In this document: positions 1-8,076 of the stretch, piece by piece
Layout of the letters: each line of letters opens with the position of its first letter
Position numbering within the stretch: the first letter of the stretch is position 1
Assembly (NCBI RefSeq): GCF_009617585.1
Contig: NZ_WIXI01000041.1
Location: 62,001 to 126,000, forward strand
Reading direction: 5' to 3'
Origin: Endobacterium cereale
GTDB lineage: Bacteria; Pseudomonadota; Alphaproteobacteria; Rhizobiales; Rhizobiaceae
Length of the DNA stretch: 64,000 nucleotides
The notes under the pieces: model-generated
What the model was told of the DNA's origin: nothing
The model's input: the letters and a program-made list of their open reading frames with translations, nothing else
Database searches by the model: none
Translations under genes and position numbers: made by a program

Positions 1-1196
1 GCGTTGGTTGCTAACTCGTGGAGGATCAGGGATAATGACAGGGAAGGGCGGGAGCCGACCTTAAGCCTTGGTCCGCAAAGACTAATCCGGGGATTGCCGG
101 GATCGTCGTAGAGTGCTGTCATTTGCTCGACCAGTTGAATGACGGTCGAGGCGCCCCTCCCTCCTTCCAAGATAGTATCGTGCGCCGCACTCAGCACGCC
201 GATACGTTCTGAAAGCTTTTTACGCGCAGAGGTCAGGTCCTCGGCATTGCGTAATGTCTGCGAGGCGATCGATTGGACCATGGCGAGCTGGTTCTTGAGA
301 CGATGGCCGAGTTCGTGCGACAGGAGCTGGCGATGCTCTTCTTCCGCATTCATCTCCGTAACGTCACGGGTCTGGACAAGAATGCCGCTGATCGATCCGT
401 CGTCCTGACGCATCGGCTGGTAGACGAGGTCAATCAAACGGTTTTGCTTTTCGCCGTCGGCGCCGCGGTTGAGCTCGATCGGAAGGTTTCTGGCGATGTA
501 GGGCTCGCCAGTCGTATAGACGCTATCGAGAAGCCCGATGAAGCCCTGGCGCACGACCTCGGCCATCGCCTCCGCAACAGGCCTACCAATGATGTCGCGA
601 TCGACCCCAATCATCGAATAGTATTCGTCATTGGCGAATTCGAAGACATGATCGGGACCGGTCAGCATGGCGATGCCACCCTGGCTAAGTTCAAAGACCT
701 GCTTGAAACGTTCCTTTTCCCGGCGCTCTGCGTGTCGCAGGGCAACCTCCGCCGTGATCTCGGTACAGGCACAAAACATCCCGAGCACCGTACCCCAAGG
801 GTCACGAACAGGGGTGTATGAAAACGCGAAGTGCGTTTCCTCCGGATAACCCTTCCGATGCATCAGGAACTCAATGTCATCCATTGCCGTCCCGATCCCA
901 TTATAGGCATCAGTCATAATGGGATCGACTTGATCCCAAATGTCATGCCAGAGATCGTGGAATGACCCGCCAAACGCGGCCGGATGACGATTGCCACACA
1001 TCGCCGCATAGCCATCATTATACAGGGTCGTTTGCGAGGGGCCCCAGACGATCAGCATCGGCTGCAGCGAGCCGAGCATGACGCTGAGCAGCGTCTGCAG
1101 CTCAACGCACCAGCTTTTCTGAGACCCTAATGGTGATGTTGCCCAGTCGAAATTCGCGCTCAACCGGCGACAGTCTGGATTGGCTTCCAGTGACAA
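1..1196 (-). CDS. PAS-domain sensor histidine kinase, HWE/HisKA_2 type (3' end outside window)
   Basis: Translating the minus strand gives a sensor kinase that runs off the left edge. The first ~120 residues form a PAS-like sensor block (MLGSLQPMLIVWGPSQTTLY, then FHDLWHDIWDQVDP). A second PAS follows (FELSQGGIAMLTGPDHVFEF). The phosphoacceptor region reads HELGHRLKNQLAMVQSIASQ, typical of HWE/HisKA_2 kinases, and the ATPase N-box LILHELATNA lies at the edge. The start is uncertain. A TTG at 1196 has AGGGGA 9 bases upstream, and TTG at 1163 would also keep the conserved N-terminal segment. The role is presumably phosphorylation of a response regulator not in this window; HWE kinases in alphaproteobacteria often feed light, redox or general-stress pathways. 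The signal cannot be read from the sequence. Confidence 0.85.
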   Translation of the reverse strand, partial: MSLEANPDCRRLSANFDWATSPLGSQKSWCVELQTLLSVMLGSLQPMLIVWGPSQTTLYNDGYAAMCGNRHPAAFGGSFHDLWHDIWDQVDPIMTDAYNGIGTAMDDIEFLMHRKGYPEETHFAFSYTPVRDPWGTVLGMFCACTEITAEVALRHAERREKERFKQVFELSQGGIAMLTGPDHVFEFANDEYYSMIGVDRDIIGRPVAEAMAEVVRQGFIGLLDSVYTTGEPYIARNLPIELNRGADGEKQNRLIDLVYQPMRQDDGSISGILVQTRDVTEMNAEEEHRQLLSHELGHRLKNQLAMVQSIASQTLRNAEDLTSARKKLSERIGVLSAAHDTILEGGRGASTVIQLVEQMTALYDDPGNPRISLCGPRLKVGSRPSLSLSLILHELATN

Positions 1197-1571
1197 TTCT
1201 TGCGTTCCCCTGCCCGCGCTCGCGCAGAAACGCATCGCAGTCTGTTTCGTTCCTTACGGACGGTGCGGGGTGGCAACAAAAGGAGCGTCGACGTCAAGAT
1301 CGTGTTAGCGAGCCGGGTCGAAGGGGAGAGGTGTATCGTTGGCGGGCTCCACAGCGGCTATACCGTCCAGAATCGAAAGGTCATCAGCCGCCAGTCTTGC
1401 CTTCGCCGGCAACGCAGCCACTATCATGACATGCTCTTGCTCGTCGAAAGGTTCCGTCAGGTTGGCCGACACGACCGGATGAAGGCAAACGGCCGGATCA
1501 GGCTCCATGACGCCTAACCGCGTGCTTCGAAGTCAACGGACGTCGGTGCACGCGGCTCTGCTGGTATGGGC
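1197..1571. other. Intergenic stretch with one doubtful small ORF
   Basis: This stretch separates the kinase from the flavin oxidoreductase. The only ORF of note is on the minus strand at 1305-1508 (67 codons, starting MEPDPAVCLHPVV). It has no recognisable domain and no clear ribosome binding site, so it is not called as a gene. No terminator or repeat is evident. Confidence 0.4.
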
Positions 1572-2672
1572 TCAGTTGCTTCGGTAGCGAGCCAGCCAAT
1601 GCGCGTAAGCAGGCGGTAGAGTTGCCCAGGCCGCATCTTGGATGCCTAGCTTCTTTGCGGCGGCATACGGCCAGTGCGGGTCCGTGAGCAGGGGCCGGCC
1701 AAGCATGACAAGATCCGTCTTCCCTTCCCCGATGAGAGCGTCGGCCTGCTCGGGGTCGCTGATAAACCAGCTCATCGATGCTGGCAGGTCAGTCTCGGCG
1801 TGGACACGTGCTGCGGTCTCGGCCAGGAAATTCGGACCCCAGGGGATCTGAGCCGTCGGTGTGGAGAACCCGACGCTGACATCGATAGCGTCAAGGCCCG
1901 CCGCCTTAAAGCGATTGACGAGCGCGATCGACTCCTGGAGTGTCTCTTCGTCGCGCCCATCGAATTCGATCACGCCGAACCGGGCGGTGAGGGGGCGATC
2001 CTCAGGCCAGACTTTGCGCACGGCGGCGAGGGTTTCCAGCAGGAACCGACCTCGGTTTTCAGCGCTTCCGCCATATTCGTCCGTTCGCTGGTTGGAATGC
2101 ACGGAGAAGAAGCTCTGAGCGAGATAGCCGTGGGCAAAATGCAGCATGAGCCATTCGAACCCGGCATCCCGCGCGCGCTCCGCTGCAGCGACAAAATCCT
2201 GCTGCACGCGAACGATATCTTCCTTTGTCATCTCGGCAGGTACCTTTCCGAGATCTCCACCAAACGCGAGTGCCGAGGGGGCAATGGTTGCCCAGCCGCG
2301 CGGGTCACCATCGGCGATGTGATCGTCACCTTCCCAAGGACGATTGGCGCTGGCCTTGCGGCCGGCATGGGCGATCTGGATGCCCGGTGTTGAACCGGCG
2401 GCCTTGATTGCCTGGACGATCGGGCGAAGCGCTTCGGCCTGTGCGTCGTTCCAGATGCCTAGATCGGAAGGAGTGATCCGGCCTTCTTCTGAGACAGCAG
2501 TTGCCTCGAGAATGACCAGCGCCGCACCGCCTCGTGCTAGGCCTGCATAATGCGGAAGGTGCCAATCGGAAACGATGCCATCGGTCGCCATGTACTGGCA
2601 CATTGGCGATACCGCGATCCGATTGCGCAGGGTGATGCCTTTGAGGCTAAAGGTATCGAAAAGCTTGGCCAT
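1572..2672 (-). CDS. Old yellow enzyme family NADH:flavin oxidoreductase (YqjM/XenA-like)
   Basis: This is an FMN-dependent ene-reductase of the old yellow enzyme family, about 366 residues and full length. Visible family marks are the N-terminal SPMCQY, whose Cys tunes the flavin in the YqjM subclass, HAGRKAS, the substrate-binding HFAHGYL (two His), SNQRTDEYGGSAENR, and the C-terminal FMN phosphate segment LVMLGRPLLTDP. Such enzymes reduce activated C=C bonds of enones, nitro compounds or xenobiotics with NAD(P)H. The ATG at 2672 is preferred because CGGAGT lies just upstream; an in-frame ATG at 2690 has no such site. The divergent ArsR gene 100 bases away probably regulates it. Confidence 0.93.
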   Translation of the reverse strand: MAKLFDTFSLKGITLRNRIAVSPMCQYMATDGIVSDWHLPHYAGLARGGAALVILEATAVSEEGRITPSDLGIWNDAQAEALRPIVQAIKAAGSTPGIQIAHAGRKASANRPWEGDDHIADGDPRGWATIAPSALAFGGDLGKVPAEMTKEDIVRVQQDFVAAAERARDAGFEWLMLHFAHGYLAQSFFSVHSNQRTDEYGGSAENRGRFLLETLAAVRKVWPEDRPLTARFGVIEFDGRDEETLQESIALVNRFKAAGLDAIDVSVGFSTPTAQIPWGPNFLAETAARVHAETDLPASMSWFISDPEQADALIGEGKTDLVMLGRPLLTDPHWPYAAAKKLGIQDAAWATLPPAYAHWLARYRSN

Positions 2673-2772
2673 GATGGTACTCCGTTTCATCGTGGCGGTG
2701 ATCTAGCTCTTCGTTAGTTCGATTACAATAGAACAATGGCAATAGACCTGTTTCGATGCTAAGGGTGGTGTC
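2673..2772. promoter_or_regulatory. Divergent promoter/operator region between ene-reductase and ArsR regulator
   Basis: This is a 100-base A/T-richer gap between divergent genes. The segment around 2725-2752 carries repeated ACAAT/CAATAG units (ACAATAGAACAATGGCAATA), a plausible operator for the adjacent ArsR-type repressor. The position of the operator is inferred from layout only. Confidence 0.4.
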
Positions 2773-3105
2773 ATGAGAGTTATGAAGCACCCAGCCATTC
2801 AAGAAGTCAGCATCGAGCAAGTGTTCTACGCGTTGAGCGACCCCGTGCGCCTCGAGATTGTGCAGAAACTTTGCATCACCGACGAGGCCAGTTGCAGTGC
2901 ACTGGATGGCGGGCGACCAAAGTCTAGCGTGTCTCATCACTTTCGGGTATTGCGCGAGGCAGGGTTGGTATGGACCCGCAACGAAGGCGTCACGCACATG
3001 AATATGCTGCGGCGCGCCGAGCTTGACGAGCGTTTCCCTGGACTGCTTGATGTCGTCGCTGCAGCCATCCCCAACGGCAAGGGTGAGACGCGACTGGGCT
3101 GCTAG
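2773..3105 (+). CDS. ArsR-family winged-helix transcriptional regulator
   Basis: A 110-residue winged-helix protein. Residues ~15-90 form the ArsR HTH: FYALSDPVRLEIVQKL, then the recognition helix in SSVSHHFRVLREAGLV, then the wing MNMLRRAELDERFPG. No CXC metal motif of classic ArsR/SmtB sensors is present; the two Cys at CITDEASC are not in that arrangement. A non-metal ligand is therefore likely. It is divergent from the ene-reductase, a common layout in rhizobia in which the repressor is relieved by the enzyme's electrophilic substrates. That functional link is inferred. An ATG at 2782 (MKHPAIQ) is an alternative start. Confidence 0.88.
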   Translation: MRVMKHPAIQEVSIEQVFYALSDPVRLEIVQKLCITDEASCSALDGGRPKSSVSHHFRVLREAGLVWTRNEGVTHMNMLRRAELDERFPGLLDVVAAAIPNGKGETRLGC

Positions 3106-3203
3106 AGCCGCTTTGACAGAGGCCTTGCATCTGCCAATGTTGGTCGCCGGTGACCTACATAAAAATACAACTTGGCACCACGTCTATTGGCTCTCAAAAG
3201 GGC

Positions 3204-3237
3204 TGCCATCAAGGTGGCTAATGCCATCTTGATGGCA
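3204..3237. promoter_or_regulatory. Near-perfect 34-bp palindrome upstream of vapBC, likely autoregulatory operator
   Basis: Outer arms TGCCATCAAG (3204-3213) and CTTGATGGCA (3228-3237) are perfect inverted repeats. The inner arms GTGGC and GCCAT match except for one base, around a TAAT centre. The palindrome lies 40 bases before the antitoxin start. VapB-type antitoxins normally bind such palindromes with their toxin to repress the operon. Confidence 0.6.
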
Positions 3238-3276
3238 AGTGGGCTGAGCTGTATAGTGGAGGCAAAGGAGTTCGTT

Positions 3277-3525
3277 ATGGCAGCACCACAGCTTTCCGTT
3301 CGCAGTTCTAAGGCGCGAGATCTGGCACACCGACTTGCCCGCCGCGAAAACCGCACGATCGCCGACATTGTCGAGCGCGCGCTGGAGACCTATGAAGCCC
3401 GTGAAGCGGGCCGCGAGCCGGCATCTGAATTTTATAAGCGCATCACTGCGCAGTCGGGCACGGATATCGATTTGGATGTGGTGATCGAAGCTAACCGGAT
3501 CCCTCATCAAGGGATTGAGCTTTGA
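3277..3525 (+). CDS. vapB: VapB-type antitoxin
   Basis: An 82-residue antitoxin. The N-terminal half (LSVRSSKARDLAHRLARREN) resembles the ribbon-helix-helix DNA-binding segment of the VapB/PSK family. The C-terminal half is acidic and would wrap the toxin. The start at 3277 is preferred because AAAGGAG sits at 3264-3270; a longer reading frame upstream would run through the operator palindrome. It overlaps the toxin gene by 4 bases (TTGA), the usual coupling in these pairs. It neutralises VapC and represses its own promoter. Confidence 0.85.
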   Translation: MAAPQLSVRSSKARDLAHRLARRENRTIADIVERALETYEAREAGREPASEFYKRITAQSGTDIDLDVVIEANRIPHQGIEL

Positions 3526-3935
3526 TTTTCCTGGATACCAATGTCGTATCTGAGACCTTGAAGAAGGCGCCAGACAGTGCCGTCATCGCTTGGTTGGTAC
3601 GCTACGATGTAGAATTGGCTCTGCCGACCGTTGTTGTTGCGGAAATCGCGTTTGGCATCCAGAAGATCCGTCCGGATCAACGGGCGGAGCGCCTGGATGA
3701 GGGGTTGGCGAACTGGCGGCGCCGCTTTTCCGATCGCATGTTCGGCCTTACGGAAGAGGCTGCGCTCGCCTACGGAGAAATCATGGGCATAGCCTCGCGG
3801 GTAGGGCAGGGAATGTCGGCGCCTGACGGTATGATCGCAGCCATTGCCCGTGTTAACGGTGGGCGTCTCGCCACCCGCAATCTCAAGGACTTCAAAACCA
3901 CGGGACTGGAACTGATATCTCCTTGGGATTTTTGA
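3522..3935 (+). CDS. vapC: VapC-type PIN-domain ribonuclease toxin
   Basis: A 137-residue PIN-domain protein of normal length. The acidic residues of the active site are visible: FLDTNVVSE near the N-terminus, Glu in VVAEIAFGI, Asp in APDGMIAAIA, and the C-terminal RNLKDFKTTG. The start is TTG, overlapping the antitoxin stop. VapC toxins are Mg-dependent endoribonucleases that cut tRNA or rRNA. The pair lies beside two tyrosine recombinases and converges on them with 29 bases between stops, so it probably stabilises this mobile module. Confidence 0.9.
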   Translation: MIFLDTNVVSETLKKAPDSAVIAWLVRYDVELALPTVVVAEIAFGIQKIRPDQRAERLDEGLANWRRRFSDRMFGLTEEAALAYGEIMGIASRVGQGMSAPDGMIAAIARVNGGRLATRNLKDFKTTGLELISPWDF

Positions 3936-3964
3936 CGTCAATAGCTGACGTCCGGTAGACATCG

Positions 3965-5035
3965 TTAACTCAGCATCCGCGCTGCCTTACCGCTGCGCCG
4001 AGTGGCATTGTTGTAATAACTTGAAGCCTGTTGGACTGAACGATGTCGAGACTGTTCCATTGCTTCGGGTAGGGGGATGCCGCGGTTTGCTGCTTCAGTC
4101 AGATAGCCGGATCGCAGCCCGTGCGCAGAAAACTCCCTAGGCTGAAGCCCCGCCATCTCCGCCCGCTGCTTGACGATTGCGTTGATCGCACTCGGCTCTA
4201 GCGCCCGCTTCGAAACATTGCCCCACCGATCGACCTTTCGGAAGACAACGCCGGTATCGTTTGAAGCCGCGAACCAAGCATCGAGCGCTTCCACCGGACG
4301 ACCGGTGAGATAGACGACCTCGTCATGATCGGCGCCCGATGTTTTTGTCCGGCCGAGATGAATGGCGAGAGAGGGGAGGGGAGGGCTATCGGATACTGCG
4401 ATCGGCGCCTCTTTGGTCAGCTGCTCGACGCGCAGTCCGGCGATCTCGCTGCGGCGACGGCCGCCGGAGGCAAATGCCACCATCAAAATCGCCCGATCAC
4501 GGAGGTCGCGCAGGTTGCCACTTGCGCAGGTCGCCAGCATTTTTGCCAGCACGTCTGCTGTGACCGCCTTGGCACTCTTGCGTTTTCGGGGCCGTGGCGT
4601 CGCGCGCACGGCAAGGCGGATGGCAGACTTGAGGGCAGGGGAGGAGAAGGTGCCGGAAAGCCCGCGCCATTTCGTCAGCGTCGACCAGGTGGCCAGACGC
4701 CGGCGCACCGTGTCGGGCGCGTGCGGACCTAGGACTTTCAGGAAACGTTGGTCGCGCAAGCTCGTCTCGACATCGGCCGGCATGCCGTGGTTGGGGTCGT
4801 CAGTACGCTTTGCCGGATCCCACAGGTGGTGTGCGACAAATTTCAACAGCATCGCCTCAGGGGCCGGCCATGGCAAAGAGGTGCCTGTCGCCGCCAGCGA
4901 CCAGGCCTGCAGATAGGCGAGATCGGAGGTGAGTGCCCGAAGGGTATTTTCGCCCATGCCTTCGTTGACCAAGTGGCGTAGCGTTTCGACATCCTGATCG
5001 GTCAGAAGTTCCGCCAACTCGTCGCGGCGTTCCAT
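3965..5035 (-). CDS. Tyrosine recombinase/integrase (first of a tandem pair)
   Basis: A 356-residue site-specific recombinase. The N-terminal ~140 residues are the core-binding domain. The catalytic domain holds the first Arg in ASGGRRRSEIAGL, the HGLRSG box (H-x-x-R), and the C-terminal QSRHRSVQQASSYY, in which Arg-His and a Tyr supply the remaining catalytic residues. The usual LGH before the nucleophile is replaced by SRH, as in several plasmid integrases. It lies downstream of a second recombinase on the same strand with a 111-base gap and is similar in architecture. Its substrate site is unknown; the palindrome at 7018-7042 is one candidate. Confidence 0.9.
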   Translation of the reverse strand: MERRDELAELLTDQDVETLRHLVNEGMGENTLRALTSDLAYLQAWSLAATGTSLPWPAPEAMLLKFVAHHLWDPAKRTDDPNHGMPADVETSLRDQRFLKVLGPHAPDTVRRRLATWSTLTKWRGLSGTFSSPALKSAIRLAVRATPRPRKRKSAKAVTADVLAKMLATCASGNLRDLRDRAILMVAFASGGRRRSEIAGLRVEQLTKEAPIAVSDSPPLPSLAIHLGRTKTSGADHDEVVYLTGRPVEALDAWFAASNDTGVVFRKVDRWGNVSKRALEPSAINAIVKQRAEMAGLQPREFSAHGLRSGYLTEAANRGIPLPEAMEQSRHRSVQQASSYYNNATRRSGKAARMLS

Positions 5036-5146
5036 TGGCAGTACGGCTGTGGATCTTAGCTCCCGATTTCAATTGAAGCGCTAAGCGAGAAATTCGTCGC
5101 TGAAATCTTCCCTTACGATTTCACTCCTGAGTAGGGGAGGGACCGA

Positions 5147-6229
5147 CTAAAGTCCTGATGCCTTGGTCAGATTCACGCGGAAGCGATCCCGCCGCCGCTG
5201 ATATCTACGGGTCATCTCCGCTGAAGCATGACCGAGCTGTTTCTGGACGTAACGCTCGTCGACTTCAGCGGAAGAAGCCAAGCCGGCGCGAAGGGAATGG
5301 CCGGAGAACTTGAAGGCGCGTTCAAACTCGCTGAGATCGCCCCGCACGCCTGCGGCCATTGCGGCCCTTTTCACAAGCCGAGCGACCTCCTTGTCGTTCA
5401 GCCGTTCCGAGCCGACAGCTTTCCCTTGCCCCGTCACCCGGCGAAAAAGAGGGCCATGAGCCAGCTTAGCGAACTTGATCCAGATCTCGATTGCGGCGAC
5501 CGGGCAGGTCGCATCGGCCGATCCGCGGCCGACCTCGACCTCTCGCCATCCGGTTTTACCGCGCAGGGTAATAAGCATGCCCTTGTCGATGATCTCGATC
5601 CAACCGCGGCCGTCTTCAGTCTGGTCCGCCTTCAGATCGAGGCCGACGATCTCGGAGCGCCGAAGACCTCCAGCAAAGCCGATTAGCAGCATCGCCCGGT
5701 CGCGCATGCCGCGCAGGGTGCCGCGATCGAGCGTTTCTAGCATGGCGATGATGTCGGTCGCCATGACCGCTTCCTTCTGGACCGGTGGGCGGGCATGGCT
5801 GTTACGAATGCCGGCCATGACAATGGCGATATGCCGGTCCTTGCGATCGAGGCTCAGGCCGCGTTGCGCATAATTCCACGAAATCGACGAGAGGCGGCGC
5901 TCAATCGTCGAAACGGAATTTGCCTTTGCTCCGCGGTCAACGGATCCCGAGGCGCAGGCTGTGATGTAGAGACCGACGGTCGCCGGATGTGGCGGGAGGG
6001 GGGAAAGACTGGAGCGACGGCACCAGGCAGAAAAGTGCTTCCAGTCGGATGCGTAGGCTTTTCTAGTGTTGATTGAGCTGGCTGCCTCGACGTAGCTCCG
6101 CGCGCGATCGGTGAGGTCTTGCAGGTGGCCCGACAGGCTGGACCCCGGTTGTGGGGCAGGGGAGGGGATTTCTGCTCTGGAAATGGAAGGCTCGTCCGCC
6201 ACAGCTCGTCCACCGAGAATGTCGCTCAT
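5147..6229 (-). CDS. Tyrosine recombinase/integrase (second of tandem pair)
   Basis: A recombinase of about 360 residues. Catalytic marks are GGLRRSEIVGLDL (first Arg), GHSLRAGLASSA (H-x-x-R), QLGHASAEMTRRYQRR (His/Arg and nucleophilic Tyr). The N-terminal SAM-like core-binding domain covers residues ~50-150. The ATG at 6229 is chosen because it falls just after the stop of the upstream toxin gene (TGA at 6233-6231, one base, then ATG), with GGGAAG upstream. That makes phd-vapC-integrase one translationally coupled operon. A longer frame to 6274 would overlap the toxin heavily. Confidence 0.9.
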   Translation of the reverse strand: MSDILGGRAVADEPSISRAEIPSPAPQPGSSLSGHLQDLTDRARSYVEAASSINTRKAYASDWKHFSAWCRRSSLSPLPPHPATVGLYITACASGSVDRGAKANSVSTIERRLSSISWNYAQRGLSLDRKDRHIAIVMAGIRNSHARPPVQKEAVMATDIIAMLETLDRGTLRGMRDRAMLLIGFAGGLRRSEIVGLDLKADQTEDGRGWIEIIDKGMLITLRGKTGWREVEVGRGSADATCPVAAIEIWIKFAKLAHGPLFRRVTGQGKAVGSERLNDKEVARLVKRAAMAAGVRGDLSEFERAFKFSGHSLRAGLASSAEVDERYVQKQLGHASAEMTRRYQRRRDRFRVNLTKASGL

Positions 6230-6230
6230 C

Positions 6231-6635
6231 TCACGCTTCCCATGGATTGGCCACGGCTGCGCCTGTATCCTCAAAGTCCTTGACGTTGCGAGTGACGAGG
6301 ATCAGGTCATGGACAATTGCAGTGGCTGCGATCAGCCCGTCGATGTCGCCGCGCGGGCGGATCGCGGCGATGCGGCCCCATTCGACTGCGATCTCGTCGG
6401 TCACCGTGAGGATGCGCTCAGCATGATCGTGGCGCAGCTTGCGCAGCCATTCGGCAAGATGTGCCGCAGCCCTGGGATCTGTTTTTTGTTTCAAGGCAAT
6501 ACCACGCATGATCTCACCAAGCGTCAGCGCACTCAAGTGGACGCTGAGAGGATCGACAGAGCGCAGCCACGACACTGCCTGTGGTGTGCCCCGCCTTGCC
6601 TCCGAGACGATATTCGTATCCACTAGATACATCAA
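6231..6635 (-). CDS. vapC: VapC-type PIN-domain toxin (second pair)
   Basis: A 134-residue PIN-domain ribonuclease. Conserved acids are in YLVDTNIVSEARR, the Glu of LTLGEIMRG, the Asp of GDIDGLIAATA and the C-terminal RNVKDFEDTG. It starts ATGATG overlapping the antitoxin stop, and its own stop lies one base before the integrase ATG. It shares family but little sequence with the VapC at 3522, so the two are not a recent duplication. The expected activity is tRNA or rRNA cleavage when the antitoxin is lost. Confidence 0.9.
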   Translation of the reverse strand: MMYLVDTNIVSEARRGTPQAVSWLRSVDPLSVHLSALTLGEIMRGIALKQKTDPRAAAHLAEWLRKLRHDHAERILTVTDEIAVEWGRIAAIRPRGDIDGLIAATAIVHDLILVTRNVKDFEDTGAAVANPWEA

Positions 6636-6886
6636 AAGGCCACGTCGCGGCTTGAGACTTTGGCCCGTGCGTCGACCGCGTCGGTGAAGGCGTCATCCCA
6701 AGGCGGACCGGCAAGCAGGTCATCGACCAAAGTCGGTCGCCCTGCGCGCAAAGCGTCATAGTCTTTTGCGGACAAGACAACCGCCGTGCGCTCGCCACGC
6801 ACGGTTATCTCTTGCGGGCCCTCAAAGCGGGCTTTTTGCACTACTTTCGAAAATTGGTTTTTAGCGTCCTGCAGCTGCCAATCCAT
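6632..6886 (-). CDS. Phd/YefM-family antitoxin
   Basis: An 84-residue antitoxin. MDWQLQDAKNQFSKVVQKAR and ITVRGERTAVVLSAKDYDAL are the N-terminal DNA-binding fold of the Phd/YefM family. The C-terminal tail is acidic and binds toxin. It overlaps the vapC start by 4 bases. This antitoxin family differs from that of the vapB at 3277, so the module carries two unrelated antitoxin types with the same toxin class. The promoter presumably lies in the A/T-rich gap 6887-7120. Confidence 0.88.
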   Translation of the reverse strand: MDWQLQDAKNQFSKVVQKARFEGPQEITVRGERTAVVLSAKDYDALRAGRPTLVDDLLAGPPWDDAFTDAVDARAKVSSRDVAF

Positions 6887-7017
6887 GAATCTGCTCCGAT
6901 CTAGCTAGGCTGTCTAGCCACAATTAGCACCGTTCTCGATTATCTGAAAGCGGCGAAATGCGCATTTAAAAGTAAAATCTTGGCGTTTGTGGCGTATGCA
7001 TTGATAATAGCAAAGAT

Positions 7018-7042
7018 GTCCGATAATGCAAGATTATCGGAC
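7018..7042. repeat. Perfect 10-bp inverted repeat with 5-bp spacer
   Basis: GTCCGATAAT (7018-7027), spacer GCAAG, ATTATCGGAC (7033-7042). A degenerate relative of the core (GATAATAGCAAAGAT) lies just to the left, near 7003-7017. The site sits between the antitoxin/integrase operon and the divergent DUF1403 gene. It could be an operator or the crossover core for one of the tandem tyrosine recombinases, which bind inverted arms around a short spacer. There is no T-tract, so a terminator is unlikely. Confidence 0.55.
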
Positions 7043-7120
7043 GTATTATATCGCCGACATGCCGTGCGGTTAAGCGCAATATTGCTGGCATAAACTGCGC
7101 ATTCGATTTAAAGTCGACGC

Positions 7121-8074
7121 ATGAATTCATTCGCGCGCTCCGCTTCAGCCCTACCTGCCTGGTCACACCGCGTGCCGGGATGGGCACTGTCGCGTGGTCG
7201 CGACATCAACGAGACAGACGCCGCCTTTGGCGCTGGCATCGCTCTGAAATTGCTCGACGATCTGATCCGCGCCGACCCTTCATGGCTCGGCTGCTGGCGC
7301 GATCGGCTTGCCCTCAAATCGGCTGCCGTCGCTGCCAAGATGCTTGGCCGCAGCGAAGACGAAGGTGCTATCCGGGACGCCGTCCTGCTGACCGTCGCCG
7401 GTGACGATCCCGGCCCGGCCGGAAAGCTGTTTCTGGCAACACGAATGTTGATGCGCCGATCCGCATCAGTCTCCACCTCATTCGTAAAGGAGATCGCCGA
7501 TCTTTCTGGCAGTCGGTGGGACGACGGACTTGCCTCAGTTCCCGATATCGTCGATTCTGCCATCCAGTCCGGGCGAGCAGCACCCTTCGCGGTGGCGGAC
7601 CTTATTACGGCGATCTTTGCCGTTCGTCCAGATGCCGAGGTGCTGGCGCTTGGGCTGGCCGAGGCCGTTCTGGCGCATAAACTGAGTTGGCCGAAGTCCG
7701 TGCCGCTGCTGTTGCCCGAACGGTTTGGCCCCTCGTTCCGTACCATCGGCGGACGCGGCCGGGTTCGCCCAGGCGAGCCGGCCTATCCCAAAGCAATCTG
7801 TATGGCGCTGTTCGACGGCGTCGACGCCGCGTTGCGCTCCGCCGTCGAAATCGATCGTCGTGCGGCGCTATTGTTATCCGTGGCGCCGAAGGTGCGCACC
7901 AAGGGCGCCGAGCCTGTCATCCGTAGATTGCTGAACGAAGACGCCGTGCCGGCCTCGGTGCCCGGCAGCAGTCTGTCGCGCTGGGCGGCCACACGGCTGT
8001 TCGAGCGTCTCGAAAGTTTCGAGGCGGTGCGGGAGCTGTCCGGCCGCACCTCCTTCCGGATATTTGGGTTGTGA
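7121..8074 (+). CDS. DUF1403 family protein
   Basis: A 317-residue protein of the DUF1403 family, known mainly from rhizobial plasmids and chromids. It is rich in Ala, Leu and Arg, with alternating helical segments and no signal peptide or membrane span. There is no enzymatic motif to read. It overlaps or abuts the ScpB-like gene and is divergent from the toxin/integrase operon. That context suggests a role in segregation or recombination of this module; no biochemical function is known. Confidence 0.8.
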   Translation: MNSFARSASALPAWSHRVPGWALSRGRDINETDAAFGAGIALKLLDDLIRADPSWLGCWRDRLALKSAAVAAKMLGRSEDEGAIRDAVLLTVAGDDPGPAGKLFLATRMLMRRSASVSTSFVKEIADLSGSRWDDGLASVPDIVDSAIQSGRAAPFAVADLITAIFAVRPDAEVLALGLAEAVLAHKLSWPKSVPLLLPERFGPSFRTIGGRGRVRPGEPAYPKAICMALFDGVDAALRSAVEIDRRAALLLSVAPKVRTKGAEPVIRRLLNEDAVPASVPGSSLSRWAATRLFERLESFEAVRELSGRTSFRIFGL

Positions 8075-8076
8075 CC

